Notes: generated by a model from the letters alone, not told the origin. DNA of 64,000 nt from Plumapathes pennacea (GCA_964036295.1 OZ038463.1:20757069-20821068), one strand, 5' to 3'. Positions 45,651-57,814 are shown, numbered from the stretch's first letter. A program made the numbers and translations.

Positions 45651-48600
45651 ATGGCTGAAGACAACAGACGACAGCGAACACGACTCCTTAAAAGATCTTT
45701 TATATTGCTTCGAGAAGAACATGATGCTTCTCACGTCCCACGGACTGCAGTGATGAGAACGCTGGAAAACTGTGGCAGGGTGAAGGATGTGGAGTTTGCA
45801 AACAACCACACGTCCCAGCAAATTCGTGAATTGCTGGTCAATGCTTTTCCAGATCATCTCCGCAATGTGCCAATGGCACGGTAAGTTGACTTTTTAACGA
45901 ACTCCTACATTTCATCATATGCCCTCGCTGATGTAAATATGCTGCTTTTAGGTTGCGTTTCTACAAAACTGTTGGTAACACCCACGTGTTGAACCAAATC
46001 GTGAATGGAGGCATGGTATGTGGTGCCACTCTGAAGCACGCTTTCAGAAACTGTCGAAGGGCCTTTATTCAAGTCCAGGGTAAATATATAACTCCACATC
46101 GTTTAATTTTCTCATCTGCTATTTCGAATTTTTTTTTTTTTTTTTTCATGTCCCGTGGGACTTCGAAAAAGCGGGCTCGGACCGTACAGTAGTTGCCAGG
46201 TGATCCGCTGACTAGACATTGCAGGCGGCTTGGACATGCGCATAAGATGTTGCCGGCGAGAGCTGTTGGCTGCGATTTATTTTATTTTATCCATTTTTTC
46301 TCTTTGTTGCTTAGTTTGTGCGCATTTTACTTTATAGTATTACTGAAGATTACATACGAATAACGCTTATTTCTATGTTGATGTTTTTTTTCTTACAGCC
46401 GAACCCAATGCAGACAATTCAGACCAAAATACAGACCTGGATACTACAGCCGCTACATCTGAGCCAGGAACTCAAGCATCAGAAATGCATGATACAGGTA
46501 CACACGTCCATTTATGCGCAAGTGTTATGAAGTGCTGTTTCTTTAATTATGTATCGCCTGCTAAATGTTTCCCATTCATAAAAAGATAATCCACACCGCG
46601 ATAATTAATTATCAAACGTGATGGCGCTGAACTCGCTTAAAAATATGTCCTAGAATTGATTCCTTGGTCTTCTTGTCCAAGTAGAGGCTACACCAGTTAG
46701 AAGACCTGCAGATCGAGAAGCTGCCATCGTTGAAGATGGTAAGTGCAGAACAAACGTTGTCGATCAAACAACAGGTCAAAGTTGTGCTTAAAAGCTTAAA
46801 TAAAAATGTTCCCTAAAGAGACTTTCTATTTTCTCCATATAGTCGCTGCATCTAATACTGCATCTAATCCTGTTATATTGGATGATGGTAAGTGCAAAAA
46901 CAAAAATAATCCACAATGTTTAATGTTTACTGTGTTTGTGTTTCAAACTGATGTTCACTGTACTACCTGCAGATGATAGCGGGGAAGAATTTCAGCAGCC
47001 TGTATTCCGGACTTCAACCCCTGCAGTACGCGGTAAAGTACCTTACATTACACAAGCATTTCTATCACTTCTTTGTGGTATGCTAATATTTTCTGTTCGT
47101 ATTCTCTCACAAGCAACAATGTGTTGTGTACTGTAGCATCTCTTCGTGCACCAAAAGTGGATTTATGTATGGGGTATATAAAATCAATGTTAGTTGATAT
47201 CTGAGGGTATGACACATCTGTGTAATAACAGAACTGAGTTGAGAAATGTTATTTATTCTGTCACTGTATCCATACTTTCTAGGTCCATCCAGGGTTCCTC
47301 GCCCAGAACAGGTGCCCAACAGCTGTAGCTTTGTTTCAAAGTTTTATGGTAAGCAAGCCATATATCTTAAGTAATTAAAAGGCTTCCCAAAGAACTGTCA
47401 TATAATACATTATATTGAAAGTATAAAAGCACAAGGCAAGTTTCATTACATTGTTATATGTTATATGTTATTTATAACACCAAACAAAAAAAGATGTATT
47501 GTGTTGATATTTTTTAAACCAATGTATTCCAACGGATCTACATTCCAGATAATATAACATGTCGTTCAGTGTCAGTGGGGGAACGAGACACCGAAGAGAA
47601 TATTGCAGAAGGTAAGAAACTGCACTCTCTATAATTTGCTGTCCAGTTTTTCACCAGGACCCAGCTGGTCAAAGCATTATAAACCTTATCCAAAAAACAT
47701 AACACAAAAGTTTGGGTCAATGCCAGGATCAGCTCAGTCATGTTTTGAACAACAGGGGCCATAAATACTATTATAAGGAATACAACAAAATACATGTATG
47801 TTAGATTGATAGACAAATGTAATATAATTTATCATACTTTTCAGTTGGAAGTGTGGTTGAAGAAGAGGACCTTCTGCAAGATGGTGAAGTTGGTATGTCC
47901 CTTTTTTAATTATATAACAGCTATAGATTTAAAAAGAATTTTCAACACGGTGTAAAAATGCGGTTTCTGTTTATTCCCAAGTGAGGTTTCGAAAGGTCAC
48001 GCAACTGAAAGTTGCCTAATGTACTGCAGGGCTGTGCACCCCCCTTATTGGCTTACGCCAACATGTGTCTTGTATTGTTATCATAAGGAGCAGTGACACT
48101 AACAGGTTAATTTGTAAAATTATATTTTTAGATCCTGAGAGTGGTGCAATGCACAATATTCGCATGTTGCAAAGGTTTTTGCAAATGCATAGCATTCCTA
48201 TGCGTCTGATGTTTCCCTGCCTTTCAGGAGACGAGGTAAAATATTAGGATGTGCAGTAAGGCACTGATAACTATAAAATAGAATGGTAATGATAAACAGC
48301 ACTACTTGTTGCATCTACAGTAGGTTGTTCAGAATTCTACATGTTATTTCCCTAGATGAGGATGCAGAGCCGAGAAAACCTTGTACCTATCGTACAGATA
48401 AGGTACACAACAAATGCTGAAGCTGCTGATAACTTTAGGTATGTACACTGTACATAAATAAAGTTCACAGTCAACCTAAAACCATGACATAAATTTCTGA
48501 AATTATATTTTCTTTCGAATCAGGCAGCCTTTTCTTTTCGAGATCCATTCTTAACTCTTTGTTATTTTTCACCTCCATTTCTCGTATCGGACGACATAAT

Positions 48601-48987
48601 TCTCGATATTCTGCAACGTGGTTTTGACAGCTCAAATCGAACACACAAAAAAATAAAAATAGAAATAAATAACTATAAAAAGCACCAAATAACTTGGGAA
48701 GTAGATCATTCCACTTTAAAGATCCATTATACAGTTGTGTTTTGTTTGGCATGCAGTTTTTTTTTATTTTTTCTGCTTAACAATAATATTAGTACTTATT
48801 GAGTAATTATTAATACTCAATATTGATTAATACTGAGCGTGTGAATTAAAGGGATAGAAATGTAAAAACCTGTTTTTTGCAGGGCTCTCATGACAGATGA
48901 AGTTGTCCAAAGTTTGGACAACACATACATCCAAGTTATACTAAAGGGAAGCAAGTATGACAAAGAAGGTAAGATAAAACTCCAGTT

Positions 48988-49026
<39 letters not shown>

Positions 49027-49939
49027 GGTTTTTTCATTAAATGATTGCTATCAAAACAACAAATCAATTGAACAGCAAGAAACCCTAAGCCAATGAATAA
49101 ATGTTTAACTTGTATTAAATGCCATGTATATTGCTACTCAGTTTAAATTAACTTGTCACAGGTCAAGGGCTTCCCATTTCCATTACCTTCCCATAGGTAA
49201 CATTGATTTTATTTGGTAATGCTGAGCTCATGTAGCCATTTTTGACATTTTTTCAGAGAGTGGTGAACTGGCAAACAGGATGAGGACAACGGCCCCTGTT
49301 GAAATGGTCATTCTGCATCCTTCCATGACGTCAAGTTCAAGGATGGTCATTTGTGATGTTGTAGGAGGTTGAACTTTTATGCTTCATTAAATGCAATGAA
49401 GTCACATGTTCTTTAACAAAAATATATTCCTATTCGAAATATACAATCAAACACTGCAATTTCTAACTTGGTTAATTCAAAGTCTTCCTTATTTCAAAAT
49501 CAAGCTGAATATCTTGGATCAATTTGACTAACTTGGTTATTTCAAAACCCTGCTATTTTGAACTTGTTTTTATATCCCTATTGGGGTTCGACTGTATTTT
49601 CATTAGTATGTATTTTTGTAGGAAATGAAACCCACATGGCACAGCACTTACAAGAGGCTGTGCAATCAGCCTGCCATGCTGTACAAGCAATAAAGGAAAA
49701 CAGGTACAGTATAATTACAAACAAGGCAGATATAGTAAATATATATATGTGAGGAGGCAAAAGCGATTTTTTGTGTTTAGATTTAAATGTGTCCTTTTAG
49801 GACACTGTTGTGCATCAGTGTGCATGTACATCAACATTAACTACTGCATGACACCTTACAGGAAACTTGTGCAAGAAAATCGCCGCTTAAGAGAGGAGCA
49901 GCAAGAAGACTTAAGACAATCTGTAAGCATTTGTCAGGG

Positions 49940-50022
<83 letters not shown>

Positions 50023-50988
50023 TGCCAGCCTGTATATTAAACTGGGTATACACCAGTATTGATTCACACAGTAATGGTTGATGTGCTTAGATTTGTCGCA
50101 GTCTAGAATAATAACCGACATTTTTTGACAGGGAAACAACTTCATTTAAAAAACTACCATCGATGTGGGCTCTGTAGAACTATAGTGTAAGAATAAACAC
50201 ACAGTATTTACACACAGTTATTTACACAGTTATTACAATATACATTGTATATAGATTCTTACATTAAAACAGTTGGTACATATTTGAACAGCAGCATAAT
50301 ACATTAGTGTACTGACTAGTCTCACATATTGATCTTGTTTTAGGAAGCTGCTGACAGACAACGTGCTGCAGATGCAGAGAGGCAGCGTGTTGCTGATGAT
50401 GCTGCTGCCATTGAGAGGCAGCATGTTGCTGATGATGATGTTGCTGCCATTGAGAGGCAGCGTGTTGCTGATGCTGATGCTGCTGCTGCAGCTGCCATCG
50501 AGAGGCGGCGTCTTGCTGCTGCTGCTGCCACTCACAGGCAATGTGCTGTTACTGCCACTGACAGCCAGTCTGACACTCCTGACACTGTGGTATGGCGAAT
50601 TTCCTTTTTACGAGTATATTTATATATAATATTTTACGAGTATCATTATTTAAAATGTTGATGACTTCTTTTTTATACATATTTCAGTGATAACTCTCCA
50701 GTCTAGTTACTTATTGTTTTTTTGTTTCAAAAACAGAATGTATTGAGTGATGAAATCAGTGTGAGTAGTGGAAGTGTGGTTCCAGATTCGGAAGAAGAAG
50801 AAATGGATAGCAGCGAGGTGGTAAGGATTGTGACATGTGACTCAGAACAGAATAAGAACTAAAAAATAACAATAAAAATATGGCTGTATTTAATAATATT
50901 ATACAAGTGATCTAACCTATATATTGTTGTGCAGACGATCCACCCAAGGCACACCTGGAACACATTTCGTGATGCTGTTACCAACTGA
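45651..50988 (+). CDS. Unrecognised 18-exon gene, 567 aa, acidic with C-terminal coiled coil
   Basis: Exons: 45651-45880, 45952-46079, 46399-46497, 46685-46738, 46843-46887, 46973-47032, 47283-47348, 47549-47611, 47845-47892, 48132-48235, 48356-48438, 48883-48968, 49257-49367, 49622-49703, 49862-49922, 50344-50589, 50737-50820, 50935-50988. All phases fit (1,704 nt); the only weak donor is GGAG|GTTGAA after exon 13. Residues 1-119 are a basic, regular domain (RLLKRSFILLREEHDASHVP, RFYKTVGN, AFRNCRRAFIQV). Seven small phase-1 exons encode a disordered acidic linker. Residues 265-392 form a second globular part. Residues 393-522 are a coiled coil (ENRRLREEQQEDLRQS, then repeated AAIERQRVADAD units from GCTGAT/GCTGCT codons). 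An acidic tail follows. The REEQQ...S...DRQR pattern recalls UBX/FAF-like and invertebrate G2E3-like proteins, but no UBX or HECT domain is present, so no function is assigned. Confidence 0.75.
48991..49024. repeat. (GT)n microsatellite
   Basis: In intron 12 of the 18-exon gene. Confidence 0.95.
49941..50019. repeat. (GT)n microsatellite
   Basis: In intron 15 of the 18-exon gene, starting about 20 bp after the donor. About 39 units. Confidence 0.95.
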
Positions 50989-51091
50989 AGATCATAAATT
51001 CTCCAGCACGGATCCAATTTTTCGATCTTGTTTTTGTTTTTGTTTTTGTTTTTGTTATATATATTATATTCTGATGTCCAACTTATTTACG

Positions 51092-51097
51092 AATAAA
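51092..51097 (+). terminator. AATAAA polyadenylation signal
   Basis: AATAAA about 104 bp after the stop of the 18-exon gene, followed by an A-rich stretch. A (TTTTTG)n run at 51033-51056 lies in the presumed 3' UTR. Confidence 0.55.
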
Positions 51098-51359
51098 AAA
51101 ATATACAAAAAATCTCTGGTCAATTTTTTGTTTGTTTGAATGTCACACTTACGAGTTATGGAGGAAAACCATCATACTGCTGTTTTAGCTAAATTGTCAC
51201 AGTGGCTCATACTGACAGAGGAATAATGTCGCTTTGGAGTGGAACAATATGAAATCAATTGTCTTATTCCGTAATGCTAGAGATTGTCAAAAACTATTTT
51301 GTTATTGAACTTCTAAGATGTATATCCTAAAAACTTTACTAGGAGCCCCACCCCATTTA

Positions 51360-51630
51360 AGTAGCGATTTTAAGATTGGCAGTTTTAAGATCGACGGTTT
51401 TAAGTTTGGCGGCTTTAAAGAGACCCTCTTAACTAGATCCTTTGCGCGCCCAGTGACAGACGGCGGCCGTATCATACGACGGTTTTGAGCTCGGCGGTTT
51501 TAAGATCGACAGTTTTAAGATCGGCTGTTTTAACATCGGCGTTTTTAAGATTGACGGTTTTAACATCGGCTGTTTTAAGATCGGCGTTTGTAAGATCGGC
51601 GTTTTTAAGATCGGCGTTTGTAAGATCGAC
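51360..51630. repeat. Degenerate edge of 15-bp array 2
   Basis: Diverged units, interrupted by unrelated DNA at about 51418-51485. The outermost minus-strand units read ANLKI-AT-stop and VDLKT, including an asparagine variant of the A(D/N)L motif. Confidence 0.7.
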
Positions 51631-51632
51631 GA

Positions 51633-52718
51633 TCAGTTATGATCGGCGTTTTTAAGATCGGCGGTTTTAGGATCAACGGTTTTAAAATTGGCTGTTTTAA
51701 GATCGGCTGTTTTAAGATCGGCGTTTTTAAGATCGGCGGTTTTAAGATCGGCGTTTATAAGATCGGCTGTTTTAAGATCGGCGGTTTTAAGATCGGCTGT
51801 TTTAAGATCGGCGTTTTTAAGATCGGCGGTTTTAAGATCGGCGTTTTTAAGATCGGCTGTTTTAAGATCGGCGGTTTTAAGATCGGCTGTTTTAAGATCG
51901 GCGGTTTTAAGATCGGCTGTTTTAAGATCGGCTGTTTTAAGATCGGCGGTTTTAAGATCGGCTGTTTTAAGATCGGCGTTTTTAAGATCGGCTGTTTTAA
52001 GATCGGCGGTTTTAAGATCGGCTGTTTTAAGATCGGCTGTTTTAAGATCGGCGGTTTTAAGATCGGCGGTTTTAAGATCGGCTGTTTTAAGATCGGCTGT
52101 TTTAAGATCGGCGTTTTTAAGATCGGCGGTTTTAAGATCGGCTGTTTTAAGATCGGCGTTTTTAAGATCGGCTGTTTTAAGATCGGCGTTTATAAGATCG
52201 GCGGTTTTAAGATCGACGGCTTTAAGATCGACGGTTTTAAGATCGGCGGTTTTAAGATCGGCGTTTTTAAGATCGGCTGTTTTAAGATCGGCGTTTATAA
52301 GATCGGCTGTTTTAAGATCGGCGTTTATAAGATCGGCTGTTTTAAGATCGGCGGTTTTAAGATCGGCTGTTTTAAGATCGGCGTTTTTAAGATCGGCTGT
52401 TTTAAGATCGGCTGTTTTAAGATCGGCGGTTTTAAGATCGGCTGTTTTAAGATCGGCTGTTTTAAGATCGGCGTTTATAAGATCGGCTGTTTTAAGATCG
52501 GCGTTTATAAGATCGGCTGTTTTAAGATCGACGGTTTTAAGATCGGCGGTTTTAAGATCGGCGTTTGTAAGATCGGCTGTTTTAAGATCGACGGTTTTAA
52601 GATCGACTGTTTTAAGATCGACGTTTGTAAGAATTATTACTCCCAGCGTTTTAGGGTTGTGCCTATATAAGAAGGCATTCTTACATAGAGGTATTTCTCT
52701 TATATGTTTGTCTCTTTC
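51633..52718 (-). CDS. Open frame of 65 A(D/N)LXX pentapeptide repeats (array 2)
   Basis: On the minus strand the frame is open from 52718 (just after TAA) through the conserved flank and 65 pentapeptides (52622-51648), then ADHN-stop (TGA 51635-51633). Units are ADLKT, ADLKN, ADLIN, VDLKT and ADLTN, as in array 1. There is no in-frame ATG. The same caveat applies: other frames are equally open, and two long plus-strand ORFs (FKIGG and AVLRS types) cover the same DNA. Confidence 0.35.
   Translation of the reverse strand, partial: ERDKHIREIPLCKNAFLYRHNPKTLGVIILTNVDLKTVDLKTVDLKTADLTNADLKTADLKTVDLKTADLINADLKTADLINADLKTADLKTADLKTADLKTADLKTADLKNADLKTADLKTADLKTADLINADLKTADLINADLKTADLKNADLKTADLKTVDLKAVDLKTADLINADLKTADLKNADLKTADLKTADLKNADLKTADLKTADLKTADLKTADLKTADLKTADLKTADLKTADLKNADLKTADLKTADLKTADLKTADLKTADLKTADLKTADLKTADLKNADLKTADLKNADLKTADLKTADLKTADLINADLKTADLKNADLKTADLKTANFKTVDPKTADLKNADHN
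51648..52622. repeat. 15-bp tandem array 2 (65 units)
   Basis: Same unit as array 1 on the opposite strand, again with no length change. It differs from array 1 in unit order and number. Confidence 0.97.
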
Positions 52719-52756
52719 TTATATAAAGGTCTGTGACCAGATAGCGATAATGATCC
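52623..52756 (-). promoter_or_regulatory. Conserved flank of array 2, with TATA-like box
   Basis: Inverted counterpart of 32505-32638, including CTTTCTTATATAAAGG. It is followed outward (52758-52866) by five ~20-bp tandem units of CTTGAATGTCGAATTGTAAA type. The equivalent outer flank of array 1 has only remnants of these. Confidence 0.4.
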
Positions 52757-53188
52757 GAAACTTGAATGTCGAATTGTAAACTTGAATGTCAAAATGTAAT
52801 CTTGAATGTCGAATTGTAAACTTGAATGTCAAATTTTAAACTTGAATGTCGAATTGTAAACTTGAATTCTGGCGGGGATGTAACGCCATACTTGGCAGAC
52901 TGTATGATTTTAAAATTTGACGTGCCGACCGTGGGAAATACGTACGGCGTCACGCAGTTGACTCTTTTTTTTTTTTTTTTTTTCAACGCAAAAGTATAAC
53001 ACACACCATTCTTTTTCTCCTTTCTTTGCGTGTAGCACTGGACTTCGAAGAAAAGATTGAATCAACATTTTTTCAAAACAAAGACTATAGTACTCTTGTT
53101 GGGAGTACTAAAGAAAAAATCCAATCAATGGCAGAGCGAGGAGGTATCTACGATTATCGTATTTCTAGTAATAGTATAAGTAACTAAC

Positions 53189-54235
53189 CTTGGCAGTTAA
53201 AGATCCGCAATTCTTAGATCCGCACTTAGTACTGTTAGCAGTAAGATAAACAGTAACGTCATTCAATGAACAACTCAATTCTCCAGATTTGCTAGAACTG
53301 AAACCTGCAATCAAAGTGAAAATTAAAAAAAAAAAACATTAGATATATTTCAATTGTTCTTTTTACTGAGTTTTATTGAGTTTGCTGAGGTTCCCATCTT
53401 CATTCTGGGTTGCTTGCTAAAGCTCTTTAATAGTTTATAGCTAAGCGGCCGCATGCAGTTTGAACGTTTTGTTTGCACATAGTCGTAAATAACACATCAC
53501 GCGCTTTAAACAAGACTAATTCTTTGTATATACGTACCAAGGTCAAATAAGATACCGTATATCAAATATAGTATTGACAAATTGGTAGTTTTGAAGTTTA
53601 CGCCTTTTTAAAAATCGCTTGCTACTATATTTGATTCCTCTATATTTCGACTTAATTTCTATATTGTTTTTTTTTTTTTTTTTTTTTCAGGCTCAACCAG
53701 ACGAATTTTATATCTTACATTATGTCCCTAGTATTCAATAATAACTTACATGTTCCTTTATTGCTGTCTAGTGTTACAGAGAAGACGGCATTTCCTTGGG
53801 ATGCAGAAACTGAAATATACTTGAACGGAGAATGAGAGGTCCGAAATTTATATTTTGCTTCTTGAGACTCATAAATTTGAACACTAATCAAGAGTACCTG
53901 ATAAAGAAAAAAACGTCATAACAAGTTTCAGTTACTAGTCACATAAATCCAGGGCAAGAAAAAACAAAATCAAATGAATGTAACAACTTGGATGCGGCAC
54001 ATAGTTATTTTCAAAAATTGTTTTCCTTGTTTCAAAAGTATCGCAATCGCGGGTAAATTTAAATGAATTTGACAATAGAAACTTGCCAATTTAGGAAAAC
54101 ATTTAAATAAAGATGAATTTGTTTGACAAAAAAAATAAGTGATATAATTCATTTATCATTGAACCGCATGCTAAGAACACACAACTGATAGGTTGTCTCA
54201 CTTACCAAGAAAAAGACTAATTTCATAATATCCAT
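53189..54235 (-). CDS. Small secreted-protein family, copy B (exons 1-3)
   Basis: Exons 54235-54206, 53897-53750 and 53304-53189 are in consistent phase (0, 1, 0), with no frameshift. They encode leader MDIMKLVFFLVLLISVQIYE (hydrophobic core, likely cleaved near ESQEA), then EAKYKF..., KYISVSASQGNAVFSV, DSNKGTCF, SGELSCSLNDVTVYL, STKCGSKNCGSLTAK. Six cysteines follow the leader if the last-exon type seen at 15935 is added. This is the best-preserved copy of exons 1-3. The last exon was not found in 51-53.2 kb; the nearest one on this strand is at 31550-31368. Expected to be secreted. The fold may be beta-trefoil-like (weak). Confidence 0.6.
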
Positions 54236-55310
54236 ATTGCACGATCTTGATGGTGACTGTATTACCTGTCTTAAACAATTTGATGCGAAGAAGCTCCTTT
54301 ATATAGGCATTTCAGAGCGGAAGCTCTTCCAATTTTTTTTATAAAAATGTTATGATTTGTTCATTGGTTTTACTTCACTTTAAAGTTATGTATTCCTCTG
54401 TTTAATTGTTTAAAGCAACATTCTTGTCTGTTTGCGTATTTGGTTTATGAGGAAGTCGTTTAATGCATAATTTATGTGATGCCGCTGCTTCCTGTCATTT
54501 AAAATAATATCTCAACTACGAAACGATTGTTCCAGATAGTTAACTTGTAAATTCTCACATGCAAATAACATACACTTTATAACATCTATATAATTCCTGA
54601 TATAGTGAACTAACAATTGATCCTGCTTGCATTGAAGCTTGACCCATGTTAGCTGTTTATTGCAAGTGGGTTGGAACCTCTTGCCGATAAATTTCAGAAA
54701 TCGCCGAGTCACTTATCTGCACATTGCTGGGAATTAATCTGTGTAGCTATCATCTTGTGGTGACTTACAATGTAGTGCCAAATTACTTACGCGCTTGAGT
54801 TGCTTTGTTGTGTTTAATTTACGCATGTAAAGTAATAAAGAAGCCAGACAATTTTAGGAGATAAATCACCGATGAACTTCAGTCGTTTCGACTGTCCAAG
54901 GACATTTAATGGAATGCTTAATACATCACATTTTAATGAAAGATAGGAGTTTGAACTGGACCTTTTACACTGGGAACTCGAAGTTTCTCGTGTTAAAGTT
55001 CCGGCTGTTTGTAGAGCAAAGTAATACGACTGACGTAGAACAATACAATGGTGATACCCTTGACAAACCTTATCAAACTTGTCTTTGCTTACTATAAAAA
55101 GAAAAGCAAAACAAAACAAAAGAAAGAGCATGTTATACCCCAAGTGGGGAAGCAAGTAAACAAGGACTAACTGACCGGCTGGTGGGCATTGTCATGCTGT
55201 ATTTCTTCAAACAAGCGCCCATGTTCAAATACTGTAAGCGCCCACGCTCGAAATCGCGGGCCCCCTCTTGAACACAAACTTTAAAATAAGCGCCCATGGT
55301 CGAGTAATCC

Positions 55311-55311
<1 letters not shown>

Positions 55312-55341
<30 letters not shown>
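55312..55341 (+). repeat. Poly-C run, 30 bp
   Basis: Thirty consecutive C. The matching site in arm C (near 58550-58560) has only a short interrupted G run, so the tract expanded after duplication or is an assembly artefact. Confidence 0.9.
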
Positions 55342-55343
<2 letters not shown>

Positions 55344-56095
55344 GGTTTTTTCCCAAAAAAATTACAAACACTGACACGCAGACACAGGGTTACACGCCAA
55401 CGGTTAAGAAAGAGTTTTCGGAAAAAGAATTTCCAGTTTCGTTCTTGTTGCCAGTGCAGTAAAGAAAATTAAACGTCTTTGTTAAGGAAGCTTGTATTTT
55501 TAATAAGCGACCCCGCTCGATTAAGCGCATCCGCTCTGGAGCAAAATTTTAAATAAGTGTCCAGGGTGCTTATTTGAGGAAATACGATAGATAGTGCTTC
55601 AAATATTTGCAAGATTCCTGAAATTAATATTTCGTCATCACCACATAAGAACGGTGACCATATTTGACAGCATTTCGTCATCTTTATTTGAAACCATCAA
55701 GCTACGCTACAGGAACTCACTTCACACTACAGTAGTTAGTTTTTACCGATCTTTTTTACTATTTCGAACGATTAGACTTTATCATCCAGTCCAAAGAGTT
55801 TTTGTTGTACTAGTTGCCCAACCATGCAACGGCATAACATTTCTTTGACTGCTATGTGTGAACCACAGTAAGATAAAAACTCGGGCATCAGAAAGCAAAC
55901 ATGTACTTCGGTGTTTGTATATTAATACTGTACATGATTGTCGACGCTTTTAGCCTGTTATACCCCTCCTATTGTTGTCTTAGTAAACGATGTGTCGTTT
56001 AGTGTTATCGACGCTTTTGAAGAGTACAGGACTTAGTAGCTGTCAATAGTTAAATATAACAGTCAAAAGTTGAAAGTATTACTGTTAGATTACAA

Positions 56096-57814
56096 GTCAT
56101 ACAGGTATGTTGAACTACACGAAGACTGTCCAGGTATGGTGAACTAGACGGGAACTATACGTCGGTTACATTAATCAAATGATTGGATCACTAAAACATT
56201 GGCGGAATGTAGTGCTGTAGGTGGTAAAATAGGTGGATATCTATGATTTTTGCACTCCCTCGCATCCACAGTTTTTACAATGCAAAGGTAAAGAAATAAC
56301 ACAAATGGAGTTGTTTTAACTCCAAGTTGCCTTTTGTCATGCCGACTTTTTGTTGGAGAGTTATTTTAATTAACTCCGTTTAATAAGGGAGTAAAAACAA
56401 CTCCCCAAATATTTAACTCCACTAATGGAGTTATTGTAACTCCTTATTTTTAACTGGTGGAGTTACATTAACTCTTATTGTGGAGTTGATTTTTGGAAGT
56501 TAATTGAACTCCATAGTGACGAGTTAAATTAACTCCTTATTTACAACTGCTAGAGTTATATTGACTCTTTTTGTGGAGTTGATTTTGGGGAGTTAAATCA
56601 AGTCCTTACTGACGAGTTAAAATAAGTCCGCCTTATTTCCAACTGCTAGAGTTACATTGACTCTTTTTGTGGAGTTGATTTTTGGAGAGTTAAACTATGA
56701 AAATTAATTCTCATCTAGGGAGTTGAATTTTGCCGGGTAAAAATAATTTCAACCTGGAGCTACATCCTACCAAAATAATTCAAAGAAAAGAGAACCCTTT
56801 TTACTTATTTCCTTTAGGCCGTGCAATTGCAAAAAATATTGATGAGATATAAATTTAAAATGCGGCACATTTAGTCACTGTACACCGGAACTCTGTCGAA
56901 AATTTATCAGTATGAACGATTTCGTATATTTCGAACAAACCTTAGTTCCGTAAAGAACAAAAAAGAGACTCGAACGTTCTTTATTACCGGCATGTGGATA
57001 CGAAACTGAAAGAAAGTCTCTTTGTCGTGTGCGGCAGTCTTGTAAAGAGTCTGGGTACGAGATTGTGTGCCACGCGGTACAACACAGAGAGCATGTGCAG
57101 TAGCTGGGGCGCCATTCTGAGAAAACCGTTGGAGTGGCGTTTGTTCTGGCACTATCACTGGTTTGTTGAGCTTCAAGATTCATTCTGAGGATCGTTTGGG
57201 TAAGAAGATGGAAGTAAAAGCCGCATATTGTAGAGATGCGGTAAACTATCCGTTCAGCGCCCAGTTTTGTCGTTGTTTGGTGCTCTGCCCGCCAAGAAAC
57301 TGCTTCGACTGTCTTCGAGCTTCTGTTACGATCTTTCGCCTTTACAATTCGAAGATGGGCATTTGGCGAACGATTTGTTGTTTCCTAACAACAGGGAAAG
57401 ACTTGATCTATTACGACGAAAGACTTGGTCAAGCGTCGGCGTTTTAGAATGAAACGTGGAATACAGTACGAATGCGGCGAGTATTCTATATTTCATTGTG
57501 ATATCATTTTTATACTGTATTTTTTATATGACTGTTTAAACCGGGCAACTTTGAGTTACGTATAGAATTGCTATACTGTACGCACTCATATGTATTTGGA
57601 GAAAAGCTATTTGTCAGCAAGGGCCACTCATTTGCTTCGTTTGGAATCATGTCCATGTGCCAACAGCTAAATAATTAGCAGATAATCACAGAATATGGCA
57701 ATACATGTTCCACTGAAACTTGTGCTTTCCATGTGACTAAAAGCTGTTTATCAAACTTTTTTTTGTAGGATGATGAGTCAATAGATGACATAATTGAAAA
57801 GACAAAGTATCTAA
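56096..57814. other. Spacer of the inverted duplication
   Basis: Contains the GAGTTAA-rich repeat (56290-56750) and a stretch (56870-57450) with overlapping short ORFs on both strands. None of these has a recognised domain, and their mutual overlap argues against coding. Confidence 0.55.
56290..56750. repeat. Degenerate tandem block of GAGTT...AACTC motifs
   Basis: GGAGTTAA and TTAACTCC alternate many times. Two neighbouring units of about 93 bp (from GACGAGTTAAATTAACTCC and from GACGAGTTAAAATAAGTCC) share CAACTGCTAGAGTTA and TTTTTGTGGAGTTGATTTT. A related motif lies at 9830-9950. Confidence 0.7.

Larger units (their letters stand above)
53150..56095 (-). repeat. Inverted duplication, arm B
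   Basis: Matches 57815-61935 in inverted orientation, colinear from the CTACTAAGTCCTGTACTCTT-type sequence at the inner end to exon 3 of the secreted-protein gene at the outer end. It also matches unit A (23430-26030) directly, but the inner 600 bp (55480-56095) are shared only with arm C. Confidence 0.88.

Noticed and set aside
49749-50145. ORFs of 110 and 102 aa with Val-Cys or Thr-His repeats
   Set aside because: They are the (GT)n microsatellite in intron 15 of the 18-exon gene read on both strands.
52758-52866. NLNVEL-type repeat protein
   Set aside because: It is a ~20-bp tandem repeat. The period is not a multiple of three and the frame breaks between units.
56875-57447. Overlapping ORFs of 61-102 aa in the spacer of the inverted duplication
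   Set aside because: Open on both strands in several frames, no domains and no splice logic.
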